NCBI GenBank assembly: GCA_958295715.1
Contig: OY282371.1
Location: forward strand, 1,311,183-1,375,182
Direction: 5' to 3'
Source of the DNA: an uncultured Dehalococcoidia bacterium
GTDB taxonomy: Bacteria; Chloroflexota; Dehalococcoidia; Lucifugimonadales; GCA-2712585
DNA length: 64,000 bases
The translations under genes and the position numbers were made by a program. The notes beneath the pieces are model-generated. The model did no database searches. It was not told the DNA's origin and was given only the letters and a program-made list of their open reading frames with translations. Position 1 is the first letter of the stretch; the number at the start of each line of letters is the position of its first letter. Positions 51,412-60,513 of the stretch are shown here, piece after piece.

Positions 51412-53079
51412 ATGCAGACCAGAAACGCCATGCCTGAAGGGGGCGGCTCCCTAACGGCCCACAGACCGGTTATCCACGGCAGACGCGGGATGGTGGCCTG
51501 CGCCCACTACGAGGCATCGCTTGCGGGACTCCGCATGTTCATGCAGGGGGGGAACGCCGTTGACGCCGCCGTGGCCGCCGCCGCCGCCCTCAACGTGGTC
51601 GAGCCGTTCATGTCGGGGCTGGGAGGAATCGGGTTCCTGCTCATAAGCCGCGACCACGGCCGGGAGCGCCGGGTCCTCAACTTCTCCGGCGTGGTGCCGC
51701 AAAAGGGCGTTCCGGAGGCCTTCACCCCGGAGAACCACAGCGTTGGCGTCCGCTGCCCCCTGGTCCCGGGCAACCCCCACGGCTGGTTGACCATGCTTGA
51801 GACCTACGGGACCTTGGACAGGGCCACCGTGTTGGCCCCGGCCATAGAGCTTGCCGAAACGGGGGTCCCCATATCGAAATCCGACAGCCGCTATTACGAG
51901 GTGAACGAGGGGAGGCTTGGCCAGTTTCCCACGTCGAAGGCGGCCTACCTGCCCGGCGGACACGCCCCGCGGCCGGGCGAAATCCTGAAGCAGCCCGACC
52001 TGGCCGGCAGCTTCCGCATCCTGGCTGAAGAGGGGCTGGACGGCTTCTACCGTGGGGCCATCGCCAAGGAGATAGACCGGTTTATGAAGGAATCCGACGG
52101 CCTGATTACCGCCGAGGACCTGGATTCCTACCGTCCCGACTGGGAAACCCCCTTGAGCATCGACTACAAGGGTTACGAAATCGTGACCACCGGGCCCAAC
52201 TCCAACGCCTTTCAGGTCCTGGAGACCCTGAACATTCTGGAGGAGTTCGACCTTGCCAGCCTGGGCCATAACACCGCCGACTACGTTCACCTGGTGTCCG
52301 AGGCCATCAAGATAGCCGTGCCCGACCGCATCAAGCACGGCGGCGACCCCAAGAGCTACGACGTGCCCACGGCGGGCCTGCTGGATAAGGGATACGCCGC
52401 CGAGCGGAGGCGCCATATCGACCACGCCAGGGCCTCGGTGGTCATTGGGGAGCGGTACACCGAAAACCCGCCCTCCGACGCCATCACCGCCGGGAACCCC
52501 AGCGTCTACACCAGCGGCGAGACGACCCACTTCTCCGCCGCCGACTCCAACGGGACCGTCGCCAGCATCACGCAAACCCTGGGGGCCGGGTTCGGATGCG
52601 GCGTCGTGGCGGGCGCGACGGGCTTCCTTCTCAACAACAACATCGACCTCATGGACATCACCGGCGGCTCCGACAGCAAACTGCTGGTCCAGCCCGGCAA
52701 GCGTCCGGGCAGCAACATGGCTCCCATTCAGGTCTTCAAGGATGGGCGGTTCATCCTGTCAATCGGCACGCCGGGCAGCTACGGCATCCCCCAGACCACG
52801 ACGCAGATGATACTGAACGTCCTTGAGTTCGGCATGAACGTGCAGGAGGCCATTGAGGCCCCCCGGTTCAGGGTTATGACCGGCAGCGCCATTAACATGG
52901 AGAGCCGCATCTCCCAGGCCGTGCGGGACGAACTCGCCAGCCGGGGCCACGACGTTGGGCTGCTGGGAGAGTGGGGAATGGAGGTCGGCGGGGGGCACGC
53001 CATAGCCGCCGACCCCGAAACGGGCGTCCTGATGGGCGGGGCCGACCCCCGGCGGGACGGCTACGCCCTGGGCCTGTAG
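51412..53079 (+). CDS. ggt: gamma-glutamyltransferase-family proenzyme
   Basis: 555 residues, Ntn-hydrolase that self-cleaves. GGNAVDAAVAAAAALNVVEP opens the large subunit. The new N-terminal nucleophile is the second Thr of SGETTHFSAADSNG, with the oxyanion and substrate loops in NNNIDLMDI and PGKRPGSNMAP. GGGHAIAADP near the end is the small-subunit signature. No signal peptide is visible, suggesting a cytoplasmic GGT-like amidase or acylase. GAGAGG precedes the ATG. It lies between acetamidase and RidA/M20 genes, a nitrogen-scavenging setting. Confidence 0.9.
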   Translation: MQTRNAMPEGGGSLTAHRPVIHGRRGMVACAHYEASLAGLRMFMQGGNAVDAAVAAAAALNVVEPFMSGLGGIGFLLISRDHGRERRVLNFSGVVPQKGVPEAFTPENHSVGVRCPLVPGNPHGWLTMLETYGTLDRATVLAPAIELAETGVPISKSDSRYYEVNEGRLGQFPTSKAAYLPGGHAPRPGEILKQPDLAGSFRILAEEGLDGFYRGAIAKEIDRFMKESDGLITAEDLDSYRPDWETPLSIDYKGYEIVTTGPNSNAFQVLETLNILEEFDLASLGHNTADYVHLVSEAIKIAVPDRIKHGGDPKSYDVPTAGLLDKGYAAERRRHIDHARASVVIGERYTENPPSDAITAGNPSVYTSGETTHFSAADSNGTVASITQTLGAGFGCGVVAGATGFLLNNNIDLMDITGGSDSKLLVQPGKRPGSNMAPIQVFKDGRFILSIGTPGSYGIPQTTTQMILNVLEFGMNVQEAIEAPRFRVMTGSAINMESRISQAVRDELASRGHDVGLLGEWGMEVGGGHAIAADPETGVLMGGADPRRDGYALGL

Positions 53080-53080
53080 C

Positions 53081-53545
53081 CTAGCCCGACACCTCAGCTA
53101 TCATCTCTATCTCCACGGCCACGCCGCCGGGAAGGGTCGCCAGGCCCACCGCGGAGCGGGCGTGCCGCCCCTTGTCGCCGTAGACCTCCACGAGAAGGTC
53201 GGAGCAGCCGTTGATAACGGCGGGCGGCTGGGTGAAGTCCGGGTCCGAGTTCACCATTCCCAGCAGCTTGACCACGTGGCTAAGCTTGTCCAGGTCCCCA
53301 ATCTCCGCCTTCAGGTTGGCCAGCAGGTTCAGGGCGCAGATGCGGGCCGCCTCGTAACCCTCCTCAACGGTCAGGTCCCGTCCGAGCTTCCCCGCGAAGG
53401 GGGTCCCGTCGGGGCGTCGGGGCGTCACCCCGGAGAGGAACACCAGGTTCCCCACGCGCACCGCGGGTATGTAGTTGCCGCCCGGCGGCGGGGGCGTTGG
53501 TAGGGTGAGACCCATTTGCTTCAGCTTATCCTCGACCTGTGACAA
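53081..53545 (-). CDS. RidA/YjgF-family enamine/imine deaminase
   Basis: 154 residues. The core RidA trimer fold includes GNLVFLSGVTPRRPDG and the active-site Arg in GRHARSAVGLATLPGGVAVEIEMIAEV. This longer subfamily is usually annotated as a RidA-like, endoribonuclease L-PSP-like protein. It removes reactive enamines made by PLP enzymes. The TTG start at 53545 follows AGGAGG by eight bases. It is 36 bases downstream of the M20 gene and converges on ggt with one base between the stops. Confidence 0.88.
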   Translation of the reverse strand: MSQVEDKLKQMGLTLPTPPPPGGNYIPAVRVGNLVFLSGVTPRRPDGTPFAGKLGRDLTVEEGYEAARICALNLLANLKAEIGDLDKLSHVVKLLGMVNSDPDFTQPPAVINGCSDLLVEVYGDKGRHARSAVGLATLPGGVAVEIEMIAEVSG

Positions 53546-53581
53546 AACGCATCCTCCTAATGGCAGTTTGGTTCTCCGGGG

Positions 53582-54844
53582 TCAGCTTGCGGGCAGGCGG
53601 CACACGTCGAGGGCCGTTAAGGCCAGCACCCGCGCCACCTGCTCCATGTCGTCGATTATCGAGTACTCGTCGGGGGCCGTCGCCGACTCAATCCCCCCGG
53701 CGGGGCCGTGAAGAAGGCACGGGACCCCGGCGCGGTACAGCTTGGAGGTGTCGTCGGCGCTGTAGGACCAGGGCAGCACGGAGCCAACCCCCCGCGGCTC
53801 CCTGCCCGTCACCGTCCGGTACTGGCGGAGCACGCTGTCAAGGATGTACTCGTCTTTGGGGAGGTCGAAGGGTTCCACTATCATGGTGAAGGCCCGGTAC
53901 TTGGCCGGCGGCGGCATCTCAATTTCGTATTGGAACTCCGGGTCCTCCGCTTTAATGGCGTCCAGAACCGCCTCAACGTCCTCCCTCACCATCGCGGCGG
54001 TGGCGCCGGGGGGGAAGCGAACGTCCACGACCACCGAGCAGAAGTCCGCGTTATACGTGGCCTCCGAGCGGTTGTGGTCGCGGCCTATCCCGCCGATGAT
54101 GGTGCCAACGTTGATGCGAGGGAGTCCCGGCAGGTCCGGCCTGGGCGTGTGCCTGAACTTGATGCCCTTCAAGGCGGGAATGACCTTGCACATCTTCTCA
54201 ATGGCGTCTATGGACTGCTCGGCCAGGTTCATGTGCCGCGCCCGGCCGATGGTGTGAATGGCCATCTCAGCCGAGCCGGCGTGCACAGTAACGATGTTGT
54301 CAGCGCCGAAGGGCTCGGGCACGACCGCCATGTCGGCCAGAGGGCCGTTCTCGCACAGGTGGCTCGTTCCCACGCCGCCCTGCAACTCACCGGCCACACA
54401 GGCCAGAATAAGGTCGCCCTTCAACTCAACGCCGCTCAGCCTCACCGCCTCGGCGGCCTCAATCATGGCCGCGACGCCGCCCTTCATGTTGCGGATGCCC
54501 GCGCCGTATAGCCGGTTTCCGCTCACCGTTGGCGTCCAGGGGTCGCGGGTCCAGTTCTGGGCCACCGGGTTGATGTCGACGTGGCCGTTCAGCATCAGCG
54601 ACTTCCCGCCGCCGGCCCCCCTCAATATGGCGATGGTCTGGAACCGGCCCGGCTCCACCTCCTGGAGCTCCACCTCGTAGCCGCGCTCCTCAAAGAAGCC
54701 TGCCAGGAAGCGGGCCGCCGCCGTCTCTTCGCCCTTGAAGCTGGGAATCCTGATGAGGTCTCCGGCCACGGCGAGCATCCTGTCGCGGTTCACCGCCTCC
54801 AGGACCATCGCCGACCCGGGCGAGGCGGCCCCGCCCTTAGCCAT
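53582..54844 (-). CDS. M20-family (ArgE/DapE-like) protein lacking most metal ligands
   Basis: 420 residues with the full M20 layout: LMLNGHVDINP, RLYGAGIRNMKGGVAAMIEAAEA, ACVAGELQGGVGT, VVPEPFGADN, a dimerisation domain with RARHMN, and a C-terminal catalytic half. Compared with ArgE/DapE, the bridging Asp of the DMKGG motif is Asn, the ligand Glu of DEE is Leu (GELQGG), and the final ligand His is Thr (SATAPDE). The first His, the general-base Glu and the EP Glu remain. It may bind one metal, use another chemistry, or act as a binding protein. Encoded just upstream of the RidA gene. Confidence 0.85.
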   Translation of the reverse strand: MAKGGAASPGSAMVLEAVNRDRMLAVAGDLIRIPSFKGEETAAARFLAGFFEERGYEVELQEVEPGRFQTIAILRGAGGGKSLMLNGHVDINPVAQNWTRDPWTPTVSGNRLYGAGIRNMKGGVAAMIEAAEAVRLSGVELKGDLILACVAGELQGGVGTSHLCENGPLADMAVVPEPFGADNIVTVHAGSAEMAIHTIGRARHMNLAEQSIDAIEKMCKVIPALKGIKFRHTPRPDLPGLPRINVGTIIGGIGRDHNRSEATYNADFCSVVVDVRFPPGATAAMVREDVEAVLDAIKAEDPEFQYEIEMPPPAKYRAFTMIVEPFDLPKDEYILDSVLRQYRTVTGREPRGVGSVLPWSYSADDTSKLYRAGVPCLLHGPAGGIESATAPDEYSIIDDMEQVARVLALTALDVCRLPAS

Positions 54845-55017
54845 GGCCAGGAACTCTTGAACTGCTTATGCTCATGGATGTCTTCACCGCCTCAGTCTGC
54901 CCTATCGAGGCTTGCGGGTCAAGGGCGGGATAAATGCGCGCCGCGTATTGCCGCGCGCCAAGCGTTGCCCTGGTCAACGCCATTGCCCGCCTCTCCCTCC
55001 CGGCCATTCCCGCCCTC

Positions 55018-55230
55018 CCCATCCGTCATTCCCGTGAAAACGGGAATCCAGGAAGGCCCCACCTCGGAACGGCCAATGTGTCGCTGTCATGCCCCCGGCC
55101 CAAACCCGATGTTCTGTCAAAAGAGGACGCTGGCGGGAATCCAGGAACCCAAAACAGAGAACCAACGCTCTTCAAAACTAAGTGGGCACCCGTGCCCTTC
55201 CCGCCTGCGCGGGAATGACGGAAAGGAGAA
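55018..55230. repeat. cluster of dispersed palindromes
   Basis: The CCCGTGAAAACGGG variant at about 55029 and the CCCGCCTGCGCGGG form at about 55200, with a composite containing GGGCACCCGTGCCC. The rest of 54845-55444 is GC-rich sequence without a convincing gene. Confidence 0.82.
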
Positions 55231-55444
55231 GGGGGAATGGCGGGATGGGGGTGGCGGGATGGCGGGAGGGCCGGGAACGGGAATCCATCCCCGCGCCAAA
55301 CGCAGCCCTGGCCAACGCCATTGCCCCCGTCGCCGCAAACGCCTACACTTCCCCGCGTGGCCCCGAACCCAGCCCCCGCCAGGCCGCGGGAGACGGCCTC
55401 AGTCAACCAGAACCCCGCGGCAAGCGCAAGAAAAGGGACAGAAG

Positions 55445-56566
55445 ATGAAAATCGAGACCCTAGCCGTCCACAGCGGACGCGCCATAGACCCCTCCACCGG
55501 CGCCGTGACTCCACCCCTCCACATGTCCACCACCTACCAGCGCGCCGCCGACGGCTCCTATCCAAAGGAGTACATCTACGCCCGCTCCGGCAACCCCACC
55601 CGTAGCCTCTTGGAGGGATGCCTCGCGGACCTTGAGGGGGGAACGGCCGCCGCCGCCTTCTCCTCAGGGATGGCCGCCATCATGACCGTATTTCAGACCC
55701 TCGCCCCCGGGGATCACGTCATCGCGCCCCAGGACATCTACCACGGCACCGCGCGGCTCCTCCGGCAGGTCCTCGCCCGGTGGCGCCTATCCACCACCTT
55801 TGTGGACATGACCGACCTCGACGCCCTGCGCCGCGCCGTGACCCCTTCAACCAAGCTGGTCTTCATCGAGACACCCTCCAACCCCCTGCTGAAGATAACC
55901 GACGTGGCCGCCGCGGCGGAGTTGGCCCGGCTCCACGGCGCCTCCTCCATCTGCGACAACACCTGGGCCAGCCCCGTTCTCCAACGCCCCTTGGACCTGG
56001 GCGTCGACCTGGTGGTCCACTCCACCACCAAGTACCTGAGCGGCCACGGCGACGTGACGGGGGGAGTTCTCGTGGCCGCCCACGAAAGCGACCTCTTTAG
56101 CTCCATCAGGCAGGTGCAGCAGGACGGGGGAGCCGTCCCGTCGCCCTTCGACTGCTGGCTCCTACTCCGCAGCATCCGGACGCTGCCCCACCGGATGCGC
56201 GCCCACAGCGAGAACGCCGCCAAGGTGGCCCGGTTCCTTGACGGCCATCCCAAGGTCGCCCAGGTCTTCTACCCCGGGTTGCCCGACCACCGCGGCCACG
56301 ACGTCGCGGCCAAGCAGATGTCCATGTTCGGCGGGATGCTCTCCTTTCGAGTCCGGGGCGGCAGCGACACGGCCTTCGGGGTAGCCGCCAGGACTGAGCT
56401 TTTCACGAGGGCCACCAGCCTGGGCAGCTACGAAAGCCTGATAGAGCATCGCGCCTCCATTGAAGGCCCCGAGACCAGAACCCCCCACGACCTCCTCCGC
56501 GTCTCCGTTGGACTGGAGCACCCCGACGACCTGATAGCCGACCTCGCGCAGGCCCTAGACCGGTAA
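55445..56566 (+). CDS. trans-sulfuration PLP enzyme (cystathionine gamma-synthase/lyase type)
   Basis: 373 residues of the Cys/Met metabolism PLP family. YARSGNPTRSLLEGCLADLEGG and AFSSGMAAIMTVF are early signatures, ETPSNPLLKITDVAAAAELA carries cofactor contacts, and the PLP Lys is in VHSTTKYLSGHGDVTGG. Late blocks are SLGSYESLIEHRAS and LLRVSVGLEHPDDLIADLAQAL. Gamma-synthase, gamma-lyase and O-acetylhomoserine enzymes cannot be told apart with certainty; residue length and the late block suit cystathionine synthase or lyase. The frame is open for about 860 bases upstream, but the ATG at 55445 fits the family start. It could feed homocysteine to metH. Confidence 0.9.
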   Translation: MKIETLAVHSGRAIDPSTGAVTPPLHMSTTYQRAADGSYPKEYIYARSGNPTRSLLEGCLADLEGGTAAAAFSSGMAAIMTVFQTLAPGDHVIAPQDIYHGTARLLRQVLARWRLSTTFVDMTDLDALRRAVTPSTKLVFIETPSNPLLKITDVAAAAELARLHGASSICDNTWASPVLQRPLDLGVDLVVHSTTKYLSGHGDVTGGVLVAAHESDLFSSIRQVQQDGGAVPSPFDCWLLLRSIRTLPHRMRAHSENAAKVARFLDGHPKVAQVFYPGLPDHRGHDVAAKQMSMFGGMLSFRVRGGSDTAFGVAARTELFTRATSLGSYESLIEHRASIEGPETRTPHDLLRVSVGLEHPDDLIADLAQALDR

Positions 56567-56679
56567 GTTCCCTCCGTTCTTTCCTTCCCCCCAGTGCCGC
56601 GCCCATCTCATTGAGCGCATACCCTTACGGAAGGGGGCGCGCGCCGTGGCGTCGGTTCCCCCGGCGCAACGGAGGGGAT

Positions 56680-56855
56680 GGATTCCCGCCTGCGCGGGAA
56701 TGACGAATAAGAGGGCGGGAATGACGGAAAGGGAAAGGGCGGGCATGGCGGGAGAAAGGGCGGCGGGCGGGAAGCCACGCTCCCAACACAGAACCAACGC
56801 TCCGCAAAACTAAATTGGGCGCACGCGCCCTTCCCGCCTGCGCGGGAATGACGGG
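56680..56855. repeat. cluster of dispersed palindromes
   Basis: GATTCCCGCCTGCGCGGGAA at about 56683 and CTTCCCGCCTGCGCGGGAAT at about 56829, with an intervening GGGCGCACGCGCCC composite. It lies between the PLP enzyme and the aconitase promoter. Confidence 0.83.
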
Positions 56856-56924
56856 AAGGGGGGCTGGGATGCCGGAGAACCGGACCGGAATGAAGGCAAT
56901 GTGAACGGGTTCAGACCCTAGGTG

Positions 56925-56953
56925 TTTTCAGTGAGGGGGGTGGATGCTATTAT
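56925..56953 (+). promoter_or_regulatory. sigma70-type promoter for aconitase
   Basis: TTTTCA (56925-56930), 17-base spacer, TATTAT (56948-56953). Transcription near 56960 puts the start codon at 56997 about 37 bases downstream and excludes the upstream in-frame start at 56922. Confidence 0.45.
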
Positions 56954-56996
56954 GGGTTGTTGGATGGGCGGTAAATTCAAAAGAAGCGGAGCTTGC

Positions 56997-59270
56997 ATGA
57001 ACACAGTTGAATCAACACCGGAATTCGTGGCCAGTGTCTATAAGAGTATGGAGGCGAAGCTGGGGGTCGTGCGGGAACGGGTGGGCAAGCCGCTAACGCT
57101 GTCGGACAAGATACTGCTATCGCACCTAGACGACCCGGCGGCCGGCGACCTGGTCTCCGGCGAAAGTTATCTTGACATCAGGCCGGACCGGGTGGCCCAT
57201 CAGGACGTGACGGGGCAGATGGCCATATTGCAGTTCATGCAGTCGGGATCCGATAGGGTGGCTACGCCGACGACCATCCACTGCGACCACCTAATCAAGG
57301 CCCAGGAGGGCAGCAGGCTCGACACGGCCAAGGCCCTTTTGGAGAACAACGAGGTGTACCAGTTCCTCCAGTCGGCGTCAGCCAAGTACGGCATGGGGTT
57401 CTGGAGACCCGGCGCCGGCATAATTCACCAGGTGATATTGGAGAACTACGCCTTTCCCGGAGGGCTCATGATTGGGACGGACTCCCACACGCCCAACGCC
57501 AGCGGCTTGGGGATGCTGGCCATCGGCGTGGGGGGCGCGGCGGGGGCCGACGTGATGGCCGGGCTGCCCTGGGAGGTGAAGTACCCTGAGCGCGTCGGGG
57601 TGCGTCTGACGGGCAAGCTGAGGGGCTGGACGGCCCCCAAGGACGTGATTTTGTATCTGGCGGGGCTGCTGAGCGTTTCGGGCGGCACCAACAGCGTTAT
57701 CGAGTACTTCGGCCCGGGCGCCCGGAGCATTAGCTGCACGGGCAAGGCGACCATCACCAACATGGGCGCCGAGTTGGGGGCCACCGGGTCTATTTTCCCC
57801 TTCGACGAGCACATGGACCTGTACTTGAGGGCCACGGGCAGGGCGGGACTGGCGGAGCTCGCGGAGAGGAACATGCGGCTGCTGGAGGCTGACCCGGAGG
57901 CGGAGGAGGACCCTGAGTCCTACTATCACCGGGTGGTGGAGATAGATCTTTCAACCCTTGAGCCTCACGTGGTGGGGCCTCACACTCCCGACAGGGCCCG
58001 CCCGATATCCAAGCTGGCGGAGGAGGTGAGGCGCGAGGGGTTTGTGGACAAGATCGCGGTGGCCTTAATCGGAAGCTGCACCAACTCGTCCTACGAGGAC
58101 ATGAGCCGCGCCGCCGACGTTGCGAATCAGGCGGCGGCCCGGGGCGCGCAGGCGGCGGTGAGGCTTCTGGTGACGCCCGGGTCGGAGCAGATTAGGGCGA
58201 CCATCGCCAGGGACGGGCAGATGAGTTCGCTTCAGAGCATCCGCGCCACGGTGCTGGCCAACGCCTGCGGGCCGTGCATCGGCCAGTGGCGGCGGTCGGC
58301 GATAAGGCAGCGGGAGGCGAACACGATAGTCAGTTCCTACAACCGCAACTTTCCTCGTCGGAACGACGGCCACGCCACCACGATGAACTTCATAGCAAGC
58401 CCGGAGATAGTGGTCGCGATGAGTCTCGCCGGGAGCCTGTCCTTCAACCCCCTCAGCGACACGCTGACGGCCGCCGACGGCTCGCCGTACCGGTTGGAGG
58501 CCCCCAAGCCGGCCCCGCCGACCCCTAGCCGGGGTTTCGATAAGGGCGCCGACATGTACGTGCCGCCCAGCGACAGCGGCGCGGACATCAACATAGTCAT
58601 CAATGAGGACAGCCAGCGTCTACAAATCCTCGAACCCTTCGAGCCGTGGGACGGGCAGGACTTTGTGGAGTTGCCCATTGTGCTGAAGGCCAAGGGCAAG
58701 TGCACCACCGACCAGATATCGCCGGCGGGGCCGTGGCTCCAGTTCAGGGGGCATCTGGATAACCTGAGCGACAACATGTTTTTGGGCGCGATTAACGCTC
58801 ACACGGGCGACGTGGGGCTGGGCTTCAATGAGATAACGGGTGAGAAGAAGCAGGCCTTCCCCAAGATTGCGCGGCATTACAAGGAGCATGGGCTTAGGTG
58901 GGTGGTTATAGGCGACGAGAATTACGGGGAGGGAAGCAGCCGTGAGCACGCGGCCCTTTCGCCCAGACACTTGGGAGCCGCGGCCATTATCGCCCGCAGC
59001 TTCGCCAGGATTCACGAGTCTAACTTGAAGCGCCAGGGGGTTCTGGCCCTAACCTTTATAGACCCTGCCGACTACGACAAGGCCCTTGAAGGCGATATGG
59101 TGAGTCTGAAGGGTCTGAAGGACTTGGCGCCGGGAAGGCCCGTCGAGTGCGTTTTCCATCACCCGGACGGAAGCCAGGAGACGGTGAGCCTGGAGCACAG
59201 CTTTAATGAGGCGCAGATAGATTGGTTCAGGGCCGGGTCTGCGCTGAACCTGGTGCGTCAGGGGAGGTAG
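56997..59270 (+). CDS. acnA: aconitate hydratase (mitochondrial/bacterial AcnA-type)
   Basis: 757 residues, [4Fe-4S] dehydratase converting citrate to isocitrate. The three cluster Cys are in ALIGSCTNSSYEDM and ANACGPCIGQW. Substrate residues include TTIHCDHLI, MIGTDSHTPNASGLGMLAIGVGG and, in the swivelling C-terminal domain, GDENYGEGSSREHAALSPRHLG. Length and the missing 100-residue insert fit the mitochondrial-like class rather than AcnB. The ATG at 56997 gives MNTVESTPEF. With fumC and ppdK it supports an oxidative TCA cycle. Confidence 0.95.
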   Translation: MNTVESTPEFVASVYKSMEAKLGVVRERVGKPLTLSDKILLSHLDDPAAGDLVSGESYLDIRPDRVAHQDVTGQMAILQFMQSGSDRVATPTTIHCDHLIKAQEGSRLDTAKALLENNEVYQFLQSASAKYGMGFWRPGAGIIHQVILENYAFPGGLMIGTDSHTPNASGLGMLAIGVGGAAGADVMAGLPWEVKYPERVGVRLTGKLRGWTAPKDVILYLAGLLSVSGGTNSVIEYFGPGARSISCTGKATITNMGAELGATGSIFPFDEHMDLYLRATGRAGLAELAERNMRLLEADPEAEEDPESYYHRVVEIDLSTLEPHVVGPHTPDRARPISKLAEEVRREGFVDKIAVALIGSCTNSSYEDMSRAADVANQAAARGAQAAVRLLVTPGSEQIRATIARDGQMSSLQSIRATVLANACGPCIGQWRRSAIRQREANTIVSSYNRNFPRRNDGHATTMNFIASPEIVVAMSLAGSLSFNPLSDTLTAADGSPYRLEAPKPAPPTPSRGFDKGADMYVPPSDSGADINIVINEDSQRLQILEPFEPWDGQDFVELPIVLKAKGKCTTDQISPAGPWLQFRGHLDNLSDNMFLGAINAHTGDVGLGFNEITGEKKQAFPKIARHYKEHGLRWVVIGDENYGEGSSREHAALSPRHLGAAAIIARSFARIHESNLKRQGVLALTFIDPADYDKALEGDMVSLKGLKDLAPGRPVECVFHHPDGSQETVSLEHSFNEAQIDWFRAGSALNLVRQGR

Positions 59271-59364
59271 GGCGGGGAGGGGCGACGCGCGCCCACAGGG
59301 ACGCCTCTGTATATAATAGGATAGTCGCGCCAAAGCTCCACGCGTTGGTCCGTAGACCGGCTCC

Positions 59365-59392
59365 TGGATTCCCGCGCAGGCGGGAATGACGG
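59365..59392. repeat. single dispersed palindrome
   Basis: GGATTCCCGCGCAGGCGGGAA followed by TGACGG, between aconitase and the sortase gene. A TATAAT at 59312-59317 lies upstream without a clear -35. Confidence 0.85.
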
Positions 59393-59441
59393 AAAAAGGG
59401 GCGGGAACGGCGGGATGGGGCGGTAGGCGGCAAGGGCTCAG

Positions 59442-60419
59442 ATGGGTATCATGGGAGGGGGCGAGGTTGCGAGCATAGAACTAATGGAACCGGAAAAGCC
59501 TGAACATACGATGCCCATAAGAAGGAAGAAGAATCGTTTTCTGTCCTTCTTCGGCCTGGGTCTCATCGCGTTGGGGCTGACGCTCCTGGCGGCGGGCGGG
59601 GCCTACTACGTCTATACCTGGCAGGCCCGCTCCAACCTGGACTCGCTAAACGTGACCGCCAAGGCTCCTGAACAGGATGCTTGGGTCGCTGAGGAGACCG
59701 GGCTGCAATCGGTTAGAGATGCCCAAGGCCAGGAGCCGGCCAGAAGGGACGACGCGGTTCCCACGGCCACGGCGACTCCCATTGACGACGCGCCGGAGGA
59801 GGATGAAGACGCCGGGTTGTCGGCTGAAGCCATTGCGTCCCAGTCGCTTTTTCCTGGGGAGGGGCTGCAACCCGTCTTCTGGCTTGACCCCTGGGCGGCA
59901 GAAGCCGCCTACGCCCTGGCGAATCCGCTGCTGGAGGAGTTCGAGGCCATAGACGCCGCCGCGCGGAACTCGCTTCCGCCCCCGGTAAGCATTTCCATTC
60001 CCGCCATAGGCTTGGATTCCGAGGTGCGCGGGCTTGCCATCCTGGACCTTGGGGACAACAGGGAGTACGAAACGCCGAAGAACGTTGTGGGACACATTCC
60101 GGAGACCGCGAGCGTGGGCGAAAACGGGACGGCGTGGTTCTTTGGGCATCTCGAAAGCCCCATATCCGGAGAGGGGAACGTGTTCGCCAAACTGCCCAAA
60201 ATCGCGGACCTGCTTCGTGAGGGGCCGGTGTACGCCACGGTGGATAACGGGGATAAGACCTTCCTGTACAGGCTCACGGCCTCACGGGTAGTCCATCAGG
60301 ATGAGTTGCGGATTCACGAGTTGGGCGGCCCCGCCATTAGCCTCGTGACCTGCGTCCCCAGGTTCGAGTACGACTATCGTCTCATGGTCACAGGCGCGCT
60401 GGAGGGCGTTAAGGGGTAG
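59442..60419 (+). CDS. sortase-family cysteine transpeptidase, membrane-anchored
   Basis: 325 residues: an N-terminal basic patch and one membrane helix (LGLIALGLTLLAAGGAYYVYTW), a long acidic linker (about 65-165), then the sortase barrel beginning VSISIPAIGLDSEVRGLAI. The catalytic triad is readable: His in GTAWFFGHLESP, Cys in SLVTCVPRFEYDYRLMV and Arg in the same block. Class D/E-like sortases have this layout. No LPxTG-type substrate or pilin gene is in the window, so the partner is unknown. The exact start is uncertain (several ATGs from 59442 to 59511). Confidence 0.85.
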   Translation: MGIMGGGEVASIELMEPEKPEHTMPIRRKKNRFLSFFGLGLIALGLTLLAAGGAYYVYTWQARSNLDSLNVTAKAPEQDAWVAEETGLQSVRDAQGQEPARRDDAVPTATATPIDDAPEEDEDAGLSAEAIASQSLFPGEGLQPVFWLDPWAAEAAYALANPLLEEFEAIDAAARNSLPPPVSISIPAIGLDSEVRGLAILDLGDNREYETPKNVVGHIPETASVGENGTAWFFGHLESPISGEGNVFAKLPKIADLLREGPVYATVDNGDKTFLYRLTASRVVHQDELRIHELGGPAISLVTCVPRFEYDYRLMVTGALEGVKG

Positions 60420-60454
60420 CTCCGTCGCGGCGTCCCAAAGGGAAACGCCCCGGC

Positions 60455-60483
60455 TTGGCGAGACCTTCCCAAGCCGCTATCCT
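60455..60483 (+). promoter_or_regulatory. weak sigma70-type promoter for fumC
   Basis: TTGGCG (60455-60460), 17-base spacer, TATCCT (60478-60483); AGGAGC precedes the ATG at 60514. Confidence 0.3.
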
Positions 60484-60513
60484 TGAACCGCATACTTTAG
60501 ATTAGGAGCAATT

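Noticed and set aside
54581-56566. A 661-codon frame for the PLP enzyme
   Set aside because: The first 288 codons cover the M20 gene on the other strand and palindrome repeats; the family start fits the ATG at 55445.
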